A stretch of DNA of 64,000 nt from Aerococcaceae bacterium DSM 111020 (GTDB lineage Bacteria > Bacillota > Bacilli > Lactobacillales > Aerococcaceae): contig JACBXP010000006.1 in assembly GCA_015863185.1 (NCBI GenBank), forward strand, positions 1 to 64,000, read 5' to 3'. Below the pieces are notes generated by a model. It searched no databases. It saw only the letters and a list, made by a program, of their open reading frames with translations, and was not told the DNA's origin. The translations under genes and the position numbers were made by a program. Positions 1 to 10,922 of this stretch are shown here, one piece after another (positions within the stretch are counted from its first letter, which is position 1; each line of letters starts with the position of its first letter).

Positions 1-2024
<2,024 letters not shown>

Positions 2025-2029
2025 TTTGA

Positions 2030-2341
2030 TTACCCTCTTTTATATAATGCAATCATATGATGCATCATATCTTTCAACAAAATTGTTGTCATTAAATGAT
2101 CCTGCCCATGCATCATAATAAAACTAAAATCTAAATCTTCACCAGCAGCTTCCTTAGCTAGAATATCAGTCTGAGCTTTATGTGCATTTGCAATCGACTC
2201 TTCAGCCTCAGTTACTAAAACTTCTGCTTCTTCATATTCACCTGATTCAGCCTTCTTTAAAGCTGAAAGTAACTTTGACCGTGCCTCACCTGCATAAGCA
2301 ACGATTTCAAATCCAATCATTCCCATTTCGTCTCTGTTCAT
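2030..2341 (-). CDS. lacF: PTS lactose-specific EIIA component
   Basis: Cytosolic EIIA protein that passes phosphate from HPr to the LacE cysteine; members of the family form trimers. The 103-residue protein matches LacF in full length. [11 protein letters not shown] holds the phosphorylated histidine (His78), with His82 and the metal-binding Asp81 next to it. The start has a strong AAAAGGAGG site. It sits between lacD and lacE in the same transcription unit. Confidence is high from length, motif and context. Confidence 0.97.
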   Translation of the reverse strand: MNRDEMGMIGFEIVAYAGEARSKLLSALKKAESGEYEEAEVLVTEAEESIANAHKAQTDILAKEAAGEDLDFSFIMMHGQDHLMTTILLKDMMHHMIALYKRG

Positions 2342-2372
2342 TGATATTCCTCCTTTTTAATGAACCATAAAA

Positions 2373-3338
2373 CTAGTTAAACTCACATGCTACTGCTGTT
2401 TCAGCAACCACATCATTTAAACCAACGATATTTTCTTTACCAGTTGTTCTTAACCACTCACGAGCCGCTTCTTCTCCATCATTGATATAAGCAGCTACAG
2501 AACCAGCCCAAGTTGCTCTTCCGCATAAAACACCATTAAATTTAGCTCCCGCTTCAGCTGCAAATTTAAGCGTCTCTTGGAATAATTCAGCACTAACTCC
2601 GGCACTTAAATAAATATATGGTAAGTCAGTTGCGGCATCTTGATCACGGAAAGCTTGCATTGCTTCTTCTTTTGTAAACAAAACTTCATCTTTCGCGTAA
2701 CCTTCTACATAATTCATATTCACAGGAACTTCTGCTTTCAGGACATCTACATTAAAGCGAGGTTCAGAGAATAAACGAATCGCTTCATTCACTTTATGCG
2801 CTTTAACTTTAGCAAATTCTGCCCCTTTATTGTCTTCAATATTTTCATCGTATGTTAATATCTCTAAGAAGAAAGGAATTTCTTCTGCCACACATTCTGA
2901 ACCAACACGTTCCATATAAACTTGTTTCTGTAAATTAACTTCTTCATCACCATCAACATCATAATAAAGTAAGAACTTAACAGCTTGCCCACCTAACTCT
3001 TTAATACGTTTAACTGATAAATCATCTAGGCACTCTGGTAAGCGTTTAGTAGTAGATGGGTCGTAACCTGTTTTTTCATATGCCAATAGTAATCCGGATT
3101 CCTTATCACGAGCATCAGCAGCAGGCAAACCAAATTCTGTGTCTAAAAGAATTGAACTTGCATATTGTGTTAACTCTTCAGAAACTAAACGTTTTAACGT
3201 CTCCATTTGCTCCTGAGTTGGTTCTTCAGATTGATGCTCGGCAATCATACGTCGTAATGCACCACGTTGATCAAATGCTAGTGCTGAAATAATTCCTTTG
3301 TCATCCATTAATTGATTCATAAAATCTTGTTTTGTCAT
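2373..3338 (-). CDS. lacD: Tagatose 1,6-bisphosphate aldolase
   Basis: Class I aldolase that cleaves tagatose 1,6-bisphosphate to glyceraldehyde 3-phosphate and dihydroxyacetone phosphate, the last step of the tagatose-6-phosphate pathway. The 321 residues are close to the usual 325-326. The N-terminal stretch [18 protein letters not shown] and internal [13 protein letters not shown] are typical of LacD, and a conserved lysine lies in the PVNMNYVEG region. Its ATG is one base beyond the lacC stop, with AGAGAGG inside the end of lacC, so translation is probably coupled. Confidence 0.96.
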   Translation of the reverse strand: MTKQDFMNQLMDDKGIISALAFDQRGALRRMIAEHQSEEPTQEQMETLKRLVSEELTQYASSILLDTEFGLPAADARDKESGLLLAYEKTGYDPSTTKRLPECLDDLSVKRIKELGGQAVKFLLYYDVDGDEEVNLQKQVYMERVGSECVAEEIPFFLEILTYDENIEDNKGAEFAKVKAHKVNEAIRLFSEPRFNVDVLKAEVPVNMNYVEGYAKDEVLFTKEEAMQAFRDQDAATDLPYIYLSAGVSAELFQETLKFAAEAGAKFNGVLCGRATWAGSVAAYINDGEEAAREWLRTTGKENIVGLNDVVAETAVACEFN

Positions 3339-3339
3339 G

Positions 3340-4278
3340 TTAAACCTCTCTAACTTTTATTTGTTCAAACAATTTTTCATAGTGTTCTAAATTGACATTA
3401 CCGGTTTTGGCATCCATCGCATTCAACATTCCCAGAACATTTGCATGTTTTAATAAATCATCTGGTTTCTTATGAGCTGCCAATCCTGATGCAATTCCAG
3501 CTACTGTACTATCTCCAGATCCGACGGGATTAATCACTTCTACTGTTGGAATATCTACCTTATAGAATGTTTCTTTGTGTTTAGCAAATGCTCCATCCCC
3601 ACCTAAGGATACAACTACCCATTCAATTCCATCAAAGAGCGGGGTATTCAGTTCTTTTTTCAATTGTTCAATCGAAGTAATTTGTTTTACTCCAATTAAG
3701 GCAGACAATTCTTCTATATTAGGCTTGATAACAGTTGGTTTATTCCCAGATTTTAAAACCGCTTTCAATGAATTACCAGAAGAGTCCAAGATCACCGGCG
3801 TCTGATGTGCTTGGCTTAATTCTATTAATTTAATATAATAGTCATCTGGTAATCCTTGAGGAAGACTTCCAGAAATAGTAACTACATCAATGTCTCCCAT
3901 TACTAACGATTCAAAGTGAGAGTAAAAGTTAACGCTCTCATTTTTTTGAATGACTGGCCCGTTTTCGAGTATCTCTGTCTGCTTTCCATCATGTAAAATT
4001 GCAATACAATTACGGGTGTCTCCAGAAATTGAGAAAAAATTGTGTTCGATATTAGACTCCGTCAATTGTCTTTTAATATATTCACCTAATTCACCCCCGA
4101 TCAACCCTGTTGCCAGAGGTTGATCGTTTAGTTGTTTTAAAACTCGGGTAACATTCAGTCCTTTACCACCTGCTGTTTTTGTAACTTGCTGAACTCGGTT
4201 TACCTCGTCTATCTTAAACCCATCAAAAAGATAACCAATATCAACCGAAGGATTCATCGTCACTGTTAAGATTGTCAT
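3340..4278 (-). CDS. lacC: Tagatose-6-phosphate kinase
   Basis: PfkB-family kinase that phosphorylates tagatose 6-phosphate to tagatose 1,6-bisphosphate. It contains the family motif [11 protein letters not shown] near the N-terminus and the ATP/anion-hole signature [12 protein letters not shown] near the C-terminus. The frame is open upstream, but I chose the ATG at 4278 ([13 protein letters not shown]). It has GGAGG at the right distance, gives 312 residues like other LacC proteins, and does not overlap lacB. Neighbours lacB and lacD catalyse the steps before and after. Confidence 0.96.
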   Translation of the reverse strand: MTILTVTMNPSVDIGYLFDGFKIDEVNRVQQVTKTAGGKGLNVTRVLKQLNDQPLATGLIGGELGEYIKRQLTESNIEHNFFSISGDTRNCIAILHDGKQTEILENGPVIQKNESVNFYSHFESLVMGDIDVVTISGSLPQGLPDDYYIKLIELSQAHQTPVILDSSGNSLKAVLKSGNKPTVIKPNIEELSALIGVKQITSIEQLKKELNTPLFDGIEWVVVSLGGDGAFAKHKETFYKVDIPTVEVINPVGSGDSTVAGIASGLAAHKKPDDLLKHANVLGMLNAMDAKTGNVNLEHYEKLFEQIKVREV

Positions 4279-4292
4279 TGGATCCTCCAAAC

Positions 4293-4808
4293 TTAGTCTT
4301 GATATTCTCCGCGATCCCATTTATCTAAGAATTCTTTAAAGAATTCTGGGTTTTCTTGATTTTCATCAGCTTTCTCCAAGTGACTAATTTTATCTATTAA
4401 TACTTTATTTTCAGATGTTTCTTTGTATTCAGCTTCAATGAAAGCATCAATAATGTCTTTCATTAAGAATTCACCAGTAATTTTTCCGCCGAAACCAATC
4501 ACATTGGCATCCAATTGTTCTTTTGCATATAAAGCAGTTGACATATCACGAACCAATGCTGCTCTGATGCCTGGCACTTTATTAACAGCATTCGCGATTC
4601 CTACACCTGTACCACAAATTACAACCCCTAGATCAGCCTCTCCATTCACAACAGCCTCTCCAACTTTTTTTCCGTAAATTGGGTAATGTGTACGAACATT
4701 ATCATGAGTTCCCATATCCAAGACTTCATGTCCTTGTTCTTTTAAATGGTCTACGACTTTAATTTTTTCATATGTGACTATATGGTCACAACCAATAGCA
4801 ATTCTCAT
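4293..4808 (-). CDS. lacB: Galactose-6-phosphate isomerase subunit LacB
   Basis: One of two subunits of the RpiB-type isomerase that converts galactose 6-phosphate to tagatose 6-phosphate. The 171 residues start [18 protein letters not shown] and carry the RpiB/LacB phosphate-binding region [19 protein letters not shown]. Length and sequence match LacB subunits. LacA is 42 bases upstream. The heteromer with LacA is known for the family and is inferred here. Confidence 0.97.
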   Translation of the reverse strand: MRIAIGCDHIVTYEKIKVVDHLKEQGHEVLDMGTHDNVRTHYPIYGKKVGEAVVNGEADLGVVICGTGVGIANAVNKVPGIRAALVRDMSTALYAKEQLDANVIGFGGKITGEFLMKDIIDAFIEAEYKETSENKVLIDKISHLEKADENQENPEFFKEFLDKWDRGEYQD

Positions 4809-4850
4809 TAATTTTACGATCCTTTCTAGACTATTATTCAGACTAATTAA

Positions 4851-5282
4851 TTAACACATCATTTTATTTAACATATCAACACGTATCTGGTGACGTCCAC
4901 CATCATAGTCTGCTGCTAAAAACTCCGCCGCTATTTTTTTTGCCAGTTCTGGCCCAACAATCTTCGCACCCATAGTTATCATGCGTGAATTATTATGTTC
5001 TCTAGTCATATAAGCTGAGCGTTCATCAGATACAGCTGCAGCTACCATTCCTGTCACTTTAGTTGCTACCATAAAGCTACCTGCACTATAACCATCTATC
5101 ACAATACCTAAGTTGCCATCTTCAGCGTTCACTTGTTCAGCGACTGAAAGCGTCGTATTAATAAAGTCTTCATCTGTCTCAGAGGTCACATCTACAACTT
5201 GGTATTCTAATTCCTCTAAATATGACTTCACAATCTCTTTAAGTTCTTTGCCGTCCTTATCGGCTCCTAAAATAACTTTCAC
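4851..5282 (-). CDS. lacA: Galactose-6-phosphate isomerase subunit LacA
   Basis: Partner subunit of LacB and first gene of the lactose operon. The 143 residues include [11 protein letters not shown]-like and [13 protein letters not shown] segments and end [16 protein letters not shown], as in staphylococcal and lactococcal LacA. The start codon is GTG (5282), preceded by AAGGAG about seven bases away; no ATG upstream gives a better fit. The 220-base gap upstream holds the operon promoter. Confidence 0.96.
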   Translation of the reverse strand: MKVILGADKDGKELKEIVKSYLEELEYQVVDVTSETDEDFINTTLSVAEQVNAEDGNLGIVIDGYSAGSFMVATKVTGMVAAAVSDERSAYMTREHNNSRMITMGAKIVGPELAKKIAAEFLAADYDGGRHQIRVDMLNKMMC

Positions 5283-5346
5283 TTGAAACTCCTTTTCTGA
5301 TTGAACCCTAAATCAACAACGACATAGAAATAATTTGCAAATTATT

Positions 5347-5362
5347 CAGAAATCGCTTTCTG
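5347..5362. promoter_or_regulatory. cre-like catabolite control site of the lac operon
   Basis: The perfect 16-base inverted repeat CAGAAATCGCTTTCTG matches the CcpA cre consensus TGNAANCGNTNNCA at 12 of 14 positions. It lies just downstream of the -10 box of the lacA promoter, where bound CcpA would block transcription. CcpA binding is an inference. Confidence 0.6.
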
Positions 5363-5375
5363 TTTCTATACATTG

Positions 5376-5404
5376 AATATACAACAAAATATTCGAATAG
5401 TCAA
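5376..5404 (-). promoter_or_regulatory. lacABCDFEG promoter
   Basis: On the minus strand, TTGACT and TATATT are separated by 17 bases, a near-consensus vegetative promoter about 95 bases before the lacA GTG. AT-rich runs with TGTTT/AAACA half-sites (about 5400-5440) lie just upstream and could bind LacR. I cannot define the LacR operator exactly. Confidence 0.75.
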
Positions 5405-5458
5405 CAAAAAATGTTTATTAATGTTTCTTTTTGTTTTAAATATTTACTTCACATCATG

Positions 5459-5507
5459 ATTGATGTATTAAATATTTCAACTAGTTCCACCATAATTGAT
5501 GCATTAA
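5459..5507. repeat. Direct repeat ATTGATGYATTAA, two copies
   Basis: ATTGATGTATTAA at 5459-5471 and ATTGATGCATTAA at 5495-5507 are 36 bases apart. The second copy overlaps the lacR stop codon. They lie upstream of the lacA promoter and could be regulator half-sites or chance AT-rich similarity. Confidence 0.35.
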
Positions 5508-6259
5508 TTTATCACTTCCGTATACAATTCTATTGTTTGAATTTTTTCTTCATCTGTCGCATCTGTTACAACCGCAGTCAAATCTTCTAACTGACAAATT
5601 TTGGCAAAATCTTCTTTACCCATTTTCGAGGAATCTAATAATAAATACTGTTCTACAGAATTTAGAAGTGCAATTTTTTGTGTGTAGGCTTCCTCTACAC
5701 TAGAAGTCATCACAGCTCCTTCTTTTACACCATTTCCGCTAAAAAACATCTTTCCGAATCGCATGTTTTCTAATGCTAAATTAGTAATTTCACCAACAAA
5801 TGATTTTGTTACTTGTCGCATTTCTCCACCTAAAAGATATACTTTAAATGTTGAGGATTGTTTCGGTAATAATAATTCAAAGATAGGTAAACAAGTCGTT
5901 ACAATAGATAAACTATGATGATCAATAGCGCGTGATAACAACTCAGTTGTGGTGCCAGGCCCAATAAAAACTACATCGCCGTTTTCAATCAGTCTTGCAG
6001 CTTTTTGTGCAATTGTGGATTTTTGGTCATAATTTTCATCATATTTATCTTCATGAGCCAATTCATGATATTGGAACGCTGTATTACTTCGTGCTCCACC
6101 ATGAATTTTTTTTAGTAAACCATCTTCTTCAAGCTCCTCAAGATCTCGTCTTACAGTCATATCGGATACATTAAAAGCTTCAGCAATCTCTGAGATCCGA
6201 ACTGTACCTCTTTGATTGACCCAATCTATAATTTTTTGGTGTCGTTGATACTTATTCAT
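5504..6259 (-). CDS. lacR: Lactose PTS repressor, DeoR family
   Basis: DeoR-type repressor. The N-terminal winged helix (about residues 6-57) contains the family signature RISEIAEAFNVSDMTVRRDLEELEE. The C-terminal sugar-phosphate-binding domain contains NGDVVFIGPGTTTELL and LLLDSSKMGKEDF. The 251 residues equal other LacR proteins, whose known inducer is tagatose 6-phosphate. It lies directly upstream of lacA on the same strand, as in Lactococcus and Staphylococcus, and has its own upstream TATAAT (near 6290). Confidence 0.93.
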   Translation of the reverse strand: MNKYQRHQKIIDWVNQRGTVRISEIAEAFNVSDMTVRRDLEELEEDGLLKKIHGGARSNTAFQYHELAHEDKYDENYDQKSTIAQKAARLIENGDVVFIGPGTTTELLSRAIDHHSLSIVTTCLPIFELLLPKQSSTFKVYLLGGEMRQVTKSFVGEITNLALENMRFGKMFFSGNGVKEGAVMTSSVEEAYTQKIALLNSVEQYLLLDSSKMGKEDFAKICQLEDLTAVVTDATDEEKIQTIELYTEVIN

Positions 6260-6470
6260 TTCTTTTGCTCCTTCAATAATTGTTCATATATTATACCGAA
6301 TATCTTTTTATTTTACGACTTTTGTTCGCTTTCCAAACAATTTCAAACATTATTTTAAGTTTATAAACCATTCTATTCAGTATATTTTTATTAAATTTGA
6401 AGAAATAAGCTTGAATTCATCCAATTATTAATAGGCGTTATTTTTTTATAATGCATTTATTCGAGTGTAT

Positions 6471-6502
6471 AAAAACTGTCCGGATACAAACGGACAGTTT
6501 TT
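6471..6502 (-). terminator. Intrinsic terminator after the MaoC-like gene
   Basis: A perfect 12-base-pair stem AAAAACTGTCCG/CGGACAGTTTTT surrounds an 8-base loop, with T-rich flanks on both strands. It lies 48 bases after the stop of the 6550-6996 gene and upstream of lacR, so it insulates the two. The remainder of 6260-6549 holds only the lacR promoter region and AT-rich sequence. Confidence 0.85.
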
Positions 6503-6549
6503 ATTTGAACAAACATTCTCTTGAAGAGCAATTTAATAATAACTTTATA

Positions 6550-6996
6550 TTATTCCGGTTTCTTAAATCCCAAGATCTTATTTTTCATAATCTGACGTTT
6601 TTCTCCGTCTTGATTATATGTAATTGTTTCGATGTCAATCATTCCTTGATTGGGTTTTGATTTTGACATAATAATATTTTTTATTTCTGTCCGAATATAT
6701 AGCTCATCTCCAGGCCGAGTAGGACTAGGCCACTCTAACCCAACCTCTACCCCGATTAAATCAAAAGCAAAAGGATGACTAGCAACCTGTAATTTCATTG
6801 TGATTGCTGCAGTTAGCCAACCTGAAGACGCCAACCCTTTAAAGAACGAATCTTCTGCTTGCTCCGCACCTAAATGATAATATTGCGGATCATATTGGCT
6901 AGCAAATTCAATAATCTCTTCCTCTGTTACTACATAAGACTCCGATTCATAAGCATCTCCTATTTGAAAGTCACCTAACCATAATTGTTGCTCCAT
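6550..6996 (-). CDS. MaoC-like hot-dog dehydratase
   Basis: The 148-residue protein looks like a single hot-dog MaoC/R-specific enoyl hydratase domain. FASQYDPQYYHLG (about residues 31-43) contains the Asp and His of the hydratase motif, followed by the ASSGWLTAA helix, then VEVGLEWPSPTRPGDELYIRTEI, which matches the MaoC consensus. The substrate is unknown; relatives act on acyl-CoA or acyl-carrier thioesters. It is monocistronic, between the lac and scr operons, with a terminator on its 3' side. Confidence 0.75.
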   Translation of the reverse strand: MEQQLWLGDFQIGDAYESESYVVTEEEIIEFASQYDPQYYHLGAEQAEDSFFKGLASSGWLTAAITMKLQVASHPFAFDLIGVEVGLEWPSPTRPGDELYIRTEIKNIIMSKSKPNQGMIDIETITYNQDGEKRQIMKNKILGFKKPE

Positions 6997-7127
6997 TATA
7001 TTTCTTCTTCCTTACTTGTTTAACTATGCATTGTAACCCTTTACAATAGTTTACACCCTCACATTATTATAGCCAATAATTTTCAGCCGAAATATTATCT
7101 AATCTTTATGTTCTAGATTTTAACCAT

Positions 7128-7170
7128 AAAAAACACCATTGATAAAGCATTAATACTCATCAATGGTGAT
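7128..7170 (-). terminator. Intrinsic terminator of the scr operon
   Basis: CACCATTGAT (7134-7143) pairs with ATCAATGGTG (7159-7168). On the minus strand this is followed by a run of six T. It is about 10 bases after the scrK stop. Confidence 0.85.
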
Positions 7171-7180
7171 ATTTTTATGA

Positions 7181-8038
7181 TTACGCAACTATTTCTTTTG
7201 CCATTGCTAAACATCCAATTGTCGCCGCATTATCTCCTAATATCGGAGTGATAATATATTCATCCAGCGGAGGTGTTGGGCGATAATCTTTTAAAAGTCT
7301 TTCAAATTCTGAACGAATTTTACCGATGAGTTGTGGTTGTTTTAACACTCCCCCACCAAAGACAATACGCTGTGGAGCCAAGGTCAAATCTGTTATCATT
7401 GCAGCTTGAGCGAGATAATATGCAATAAAATCCCAAACTTCGTGATCTTCCGATAAATCTTGACCTTTAATTCCATATCTCGCTTCAATCGTTGGCCCAC
7501 ATGCGAGGCCTTCCAAACAATCTCCGTGATAAATACAATATCCTTCATACGAATCATTAGGATGTTTGCGAATTAAAATATGTCCCATCTCAGCATGATT
7601 AATACCACCGATGAATTGACCATTTTGAATCGCACCGCCACCTAAGCCTGTTCCCACAGTAAAATAAACTAGACTATTTCCTGGACTTTGAGTTAATTCT
7701 CCGTATGCTGCTGCATTTACATCTGTTGTCCAAGCTACAGGAATATCATTTAATTCTGTTTTGACATATCCAACAAAATCGAATCCTTGCCACGCAACCT
7801 TGGGCGTATTCGTAAAATGTCCATAAGTTGGCGTATCCTCTTGAATATCTATCGGACCAAAAGAACCAATACCAATGGCCTTCATTTTATCAATATAAGG
7901 CTTAAAGAACGCAACCACTTCTGGCATGGTTTCTTCTGGAGTAGAAGTAGGCAAAGAAATTTGTTCGCCAATATTGTGCTCATCATCACCGATAGAACAA
8001 ACAAATTTTGTCCCTCCAGCCTCAATTGCTCCAAACAT
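7181..8038 (-). CDS. scrK: Fructokinase, ROK family
   Basis: Phosphorylates fructose released by ScrB from sucrose 6-phosphate. The protein begins MFGAIEAGGTKFVCSIG, the ROK ATP-binding start. It carries TVGTGLGGG and the zinc-binding stretch HAEMGHILIRKHPND followed by Cys-containing YCIYHGDCLEGLACGP, a fructokinase-type ROK signature. The 285 residues are typical. The start is two bases beyond the scrB stop, with AAAAGGAG overlapping the end of scrB, so the genes are co-translated. It is the last gene of scrA-scrB-scrK. Confidence 0.93.
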   Translation of the reverse strand: MFGAIEAGGTKFVCSIGDDEHNIGEQISLPTSTPEETMPEVVAFFKPYIDKMKAIGIGSFGPIDIQEDTPTYGHFTNTPKVAWQGFDFVGYVKTELNDIPVAWTTDVNAAAYGELTQSPGNSLVYFTVGTGLGGGAIQNGQFIGGINHAEMGHILIRKHPNDSYEGYCIYHGDCLEGLACGPTIEARYGIKGQDLSEDHEVWDFIAYYLAQAAMITDLTLAPQRIVFGGGVLKQPQLIGKIRSEFERLLKDYRPTPPLDEYIITPILGDNAATIGCLAMAKEIVA

Positions 8039-8040
8039 AA

Positions 8041-9435
8041 TTATGACTCCTTTTCTTGTGTTACTTTCGCTGATTTTAGTGGATAATAATCCATTCTCCC
8101 TGTTAAGGATAACTCTAACCGTCGCTCTTTTTCTTCAGATGGATAAAATCTACTCGTCATCACATATGCTCCATCATTAATAAATATCTCCATTGATGAT
8201 TGATCAACAAATAAATGAAGTTTTGAAAGTTCTGCTATTTCAACCATTCTTTTACGACGGCCATAGCCTGAAGGTCCATGGCTTAAAGTTAATAGACCTT
8301 GAGCATACGTTAATTGACTATCCTCACCTAAAGAAATTTCAAATGATTGAGTCTCTTCAAATGCAATAATCAATTCATAAATAGATCCTACCTCTAAGTC
8401 AAAGTGTCCATCAATATCATAGTGTCCGCCTGTTTCACGTAATACTTGATATTCAGGCAATGGAAGTTGATATAATTTATTATTTATAAGTTTTAACTCT
8501 CTTGGTAATGTCATTGCATGTTGCCATCCCCGACTAATTGTCGGATTCGTATATTCCGGCATAGTATCACCAAGCCCCATCCAAGCCCACTGAATTCTCC
8601 GACCAGATTCATCCTCGAAAGTATGCGGAGCATAAAAGTCAAATCCGTGATCTAATTCATAAAATTCACTGGTACGTGTAAATGTGACCTTCTCAAAGTC
8701 AACAGTGCCCAAGCAATACCCTGCTACATGTGCATTATGATATTGATAAGTCGTCGGAAGAATCCCTTGAGGTGAATAAATTAAGATTGCCTGGCCCTCT
8801 ATAAAAAATAAATCAGGGCATTCCCACATATAGCCTTCATCTTCAGATCCAACAATTAATTCTCCTTGATAATCCCAATGGTCTAAATCTGAGGAGCGAT
8901 AAAGCAATACAGATCCGCGATTATCGCATCGACGTGCTCCTAACACCATATAAAAATAACCATTTTGCTCGATAATATTGGGATCCCGGATATGATCAGT
9001 AAATCCCTTAGGAAAATCTGCATGAGGAATCACTACTTCTCTTTTTTCAATTGTGTAACCATCTCGGCTAGTAACATGAACAACATTTTGTTCACGCCCA
9101 TGGTATATATAATCATAATCTCCAGCTTTTTTAACATTCCCTGTATAGAAAAAATGAATGACATCATCATGAATCACTGCTCCACCTGAATACACACCAT
9201 CTCGATCAAAGGGGTGATCTGGCGACATAAAGATAGGTTCTTGTGTGAAGTGAACTAAATCTTGGGAAATCTGATGTCCCCAATGTGTCGCGCCTCCATT
9301 TGGACTCTCTGGTACATATTGATAGTATAGATGATATGTCCCATTAAATTGCATCGCCCCATTCGGATCATTTAACCAACCTTTCTCAGGCATAACATGG
9401 TAATCTAAACGCCAGTGATCTTCTATTGGTCTCAT
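8041..9435 (-). CDS. scrB: Sucrose-6-phosphate hydrolase, GH32
   Basis: Cytosolic invertase that hydrolyses sucrose 6-phosphate to glucose 6-phosphate and fructose. GH32 hallmarks are present: WLNDPNG with the nucleophile Asp23, RDPN in the middle, and ECPD carrying the acid/base glutamate. A C-terminal beta-sandwich region (about 330-464) with VDQSSMEIFINDG follows. There is no signal peptide, in keeping with a PTS-fed enzyme. It sits between the sucrose PTS permease and fructokinase genes. Confidence 0.95.
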   Translation of the reverse strand: MRPIEDHWRLDYHVMPEKGWLNDPNGAMQFNGTYHLYYQYVPESPNGGATHWGHQISQDLVHFTQEPIFMSPDHPFDRDGVYSGGAVIHDDVIHFFYTGNVKKAGDYDYIYHGREQNVVHVTSRDGYTIEKREVVIPHADFPKGFTDHIRDPNIIEQNGYFYMVLGARRCDNRGSVLLYRSSDLDHWDYQGELIVGSEDEGYMWECPDLFFIEGQAILIYSPQGILPTTYQYHNAHVAGYCLGTVDFEKVTFTRTSEFYELDHGFDFYAPHTFEDESGRRIQWAWMGLGDTMPEYTNPTISRGWQHAMTLPRELKLINNKLYQLPLPEYQVLRETGGHYDIDGHFDLEVGSIYELIIAFEETQSFEISLGEDSQLTYAQGLLTLSHGPSGYGRRKRMVEIAELSKLHLFVDQSSMEIFINDGAYVMTSRFYPSEEKERRLELSLTGRMDYYPLKSAKVTQEKES

Positions 9436-9450
9436 GATTTCGCCTCTTTC

Positions 9451-10827
9451 TTAAGCAAATTCTTTTTCAATGATACGTTTTTGCGCAAAAACGAGCGCAA
9501 AACCTACCCCAAAGGACACGAGAATGACAATTAAATATTGTACCAACGCACTCATATTTCCTGTATAAAGTAATAATCCTGGAACAAATGTAATTCCCAT
9601 TCCCGGTGCAGCTAATTGGAAGAGATAAGTTACAAAACCACCAACCGCTCCTCCGATTAAACCTGATATAAAAATACGTAAAGAACGTAAGTTAACACCA
9701 AATAGTAAAGGCTCTGTAATTCCGAATAATGTCGGAATAGCGGAAGATATCATGTTAGAACGACGCACACCTTGAGCTAATAATGCAGCACCAATTGCCG
9801 CTCCAAATTGCCCTGCCATTGATGCTGTCGTTAAAGGTTGAATCACATTTAATCCTGATTCGCTGAGAGCATTCAATTCCACTACCCCTAGGGCATGATG
9901 TAATCCAGCGACGACTAATAATTGTTGGAAAGCACCAAATACAATATAACCGATACCAAATGGTGCTCCAATAGCTGAGACAATGCCTCCAAGCACAAAA
10001 CGCTCAATGACTTGAATGATTGGACCAACAAGGAAAAAGATTAATAAAACAGTGATCGTTAAAGATAAGAAAGGAGTCACCACTAAATCCATAACTTGTG
10101 GTACCCAAGAGCGGAACCACTTTTCTAATTTGCTAAGTGTCCAACCTGCAATAATTGCTGGGAAAATTGACCCTTGATAACCAATTAAATCAATACCAAA
10201 GACATTTAAAGGATCTGCATCTCCACCGCGAACAGCATAAGCATTCGGCAATTGAGGTGCTACCATCATTAGTCCAACGACAATACCTAATACAGGATTA
10301 CCACCGAATTTACGCGTTGCAGAATATGCGATTAATACAGGTAAGAAACCAAATGCTGTGTCTGTGAGAATTTGGAAGAAGGATGCGACTTCTGGTGTCA
10401 TTTCCATTCCCAATTCTGTAACAAGTGTTCGAATTCCCATTAATAATCCCGTTGTTACAAGGGCGGGAATTAAAGGCACTAAAATATCAGCCAGAATACG
10501 CACAAATTTTTGTAATGGATTTAGATTAGCGTAAACATCATCTTTCATTGTGTTATCTGACACATTCGCTTCATCTTCTTCACCAAGCATCTCTTGCATA
10601 TCTTGATATACTTCATTAACGGTACCGGTCCCAAAAATAAATTGATGCTGACCTGTAGAGAAGAAATACCCCTTGTTACCTGTTATTTCCTCGGCTTTTT
10701 CTTTATCCACTTTACTATCATCATATAACATAATGCGCATCCGCGTGGCACAATGTTCATAATTTTTAATATTATCCGCGCCACCTACGACATCGAGTAA
10801 TTCTTTGACAGATTGTTCATGTTTCAT
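9451..10827 (-). CDS. scrA: PTS sucrose-type EIIBC component
   Basis: Imports and phosphorylates a sugar, almost certainly sucrose given scrB, scrK and scrR. The EIIB domain at the N-terminus has the phosphocysteine in YEHCATRMRI, followed by an EIIC domain with many membrane helices and GITEPLLFGVNLR. There is no fused EIIA. The frame is open to 10926, but that extension lies over the promoter and overlaps scrR, so translation must begin at 10830 or 10827 (adjacent ATGs) behind AGGAG. I chose 10827, giving 458 residues. Confidence 0.9.
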   Translation of the reverse strand: MKHEQSVKELLDVVGGADNIKNYEHCATRMRIMLYDDSKVDKEKAEEITGNKGYFFSTGQHQFIFGTGTVNEVYQDMQEMLGEEDEANVSDNTMKDDVYANLNPLQKFVRILADILVPLIPALVTTGLLMGIRTLVTELGMEMTPEVASFFQILTDTAFGFLPVLIAYSATRKFGGNPVLGIVVGLMMVAPQLPNAYAVRGGDADPLNVFGIDLIGYQGSIFPAIIAGWTLSKLEKWFRSWVPQVMDLVVTPFLSLTITVLLIFFLVGPIIQVIERFVLGGIVSAIGAPFGIGYIVFGAFQQLLVVAGLHHALGVVELNALSESGLNVIQPLTTASMAGQFGAAIGAALLAQGVRRSNMISSAIPTLFGITEPLLFGVNLRSLRIFISGLIGGAVGGFVTYLFQLAAPGMGITFVPGLLLYTGNMSALVQYLIVILVSFGVGFALVFAQKRIIEKEFA

Positions 10828-10870
10828 CATCTCATCTCCTAAATGCTTTTTCCGGAGAAACTTCCGTTTC

Positions 10871-10882
10871 GGAACCGGTTCC
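10871..10882. promoter_or_regulatory. ScrR operator candidate
   Basis: GGAACCGGTTCC is a perfect 12-base palindrome centred on CG-containing sequence, as LacI-family operators are. It lies just after the -10 box of the scrA promoter. A second overlapping inverted repeat, TTCCGTTTCGGAA (10862-10874), adjoins it. Its position suggests repression by ScrR from the gene upstream. Confidence 0.65.
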
Positions 10883-10887
10883 ATTTT

Positions 10888-10916
10888 ATTATAAAAGAAA
10901 AGCTTTAAAAAGTAAA
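10888..10916 (-). promoter_or_regulatory. scrABK promoter
   Basis: Minus strand TTTACT, 17 bases, TATAAT. It starts inside the short gap after scrR and would place the transcript start near 10880, downstream of the extended scrA frame's first codons, which settles the scrA start. Confidence 0.75.
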
Positions 10917-10922
10917 GCCTTT

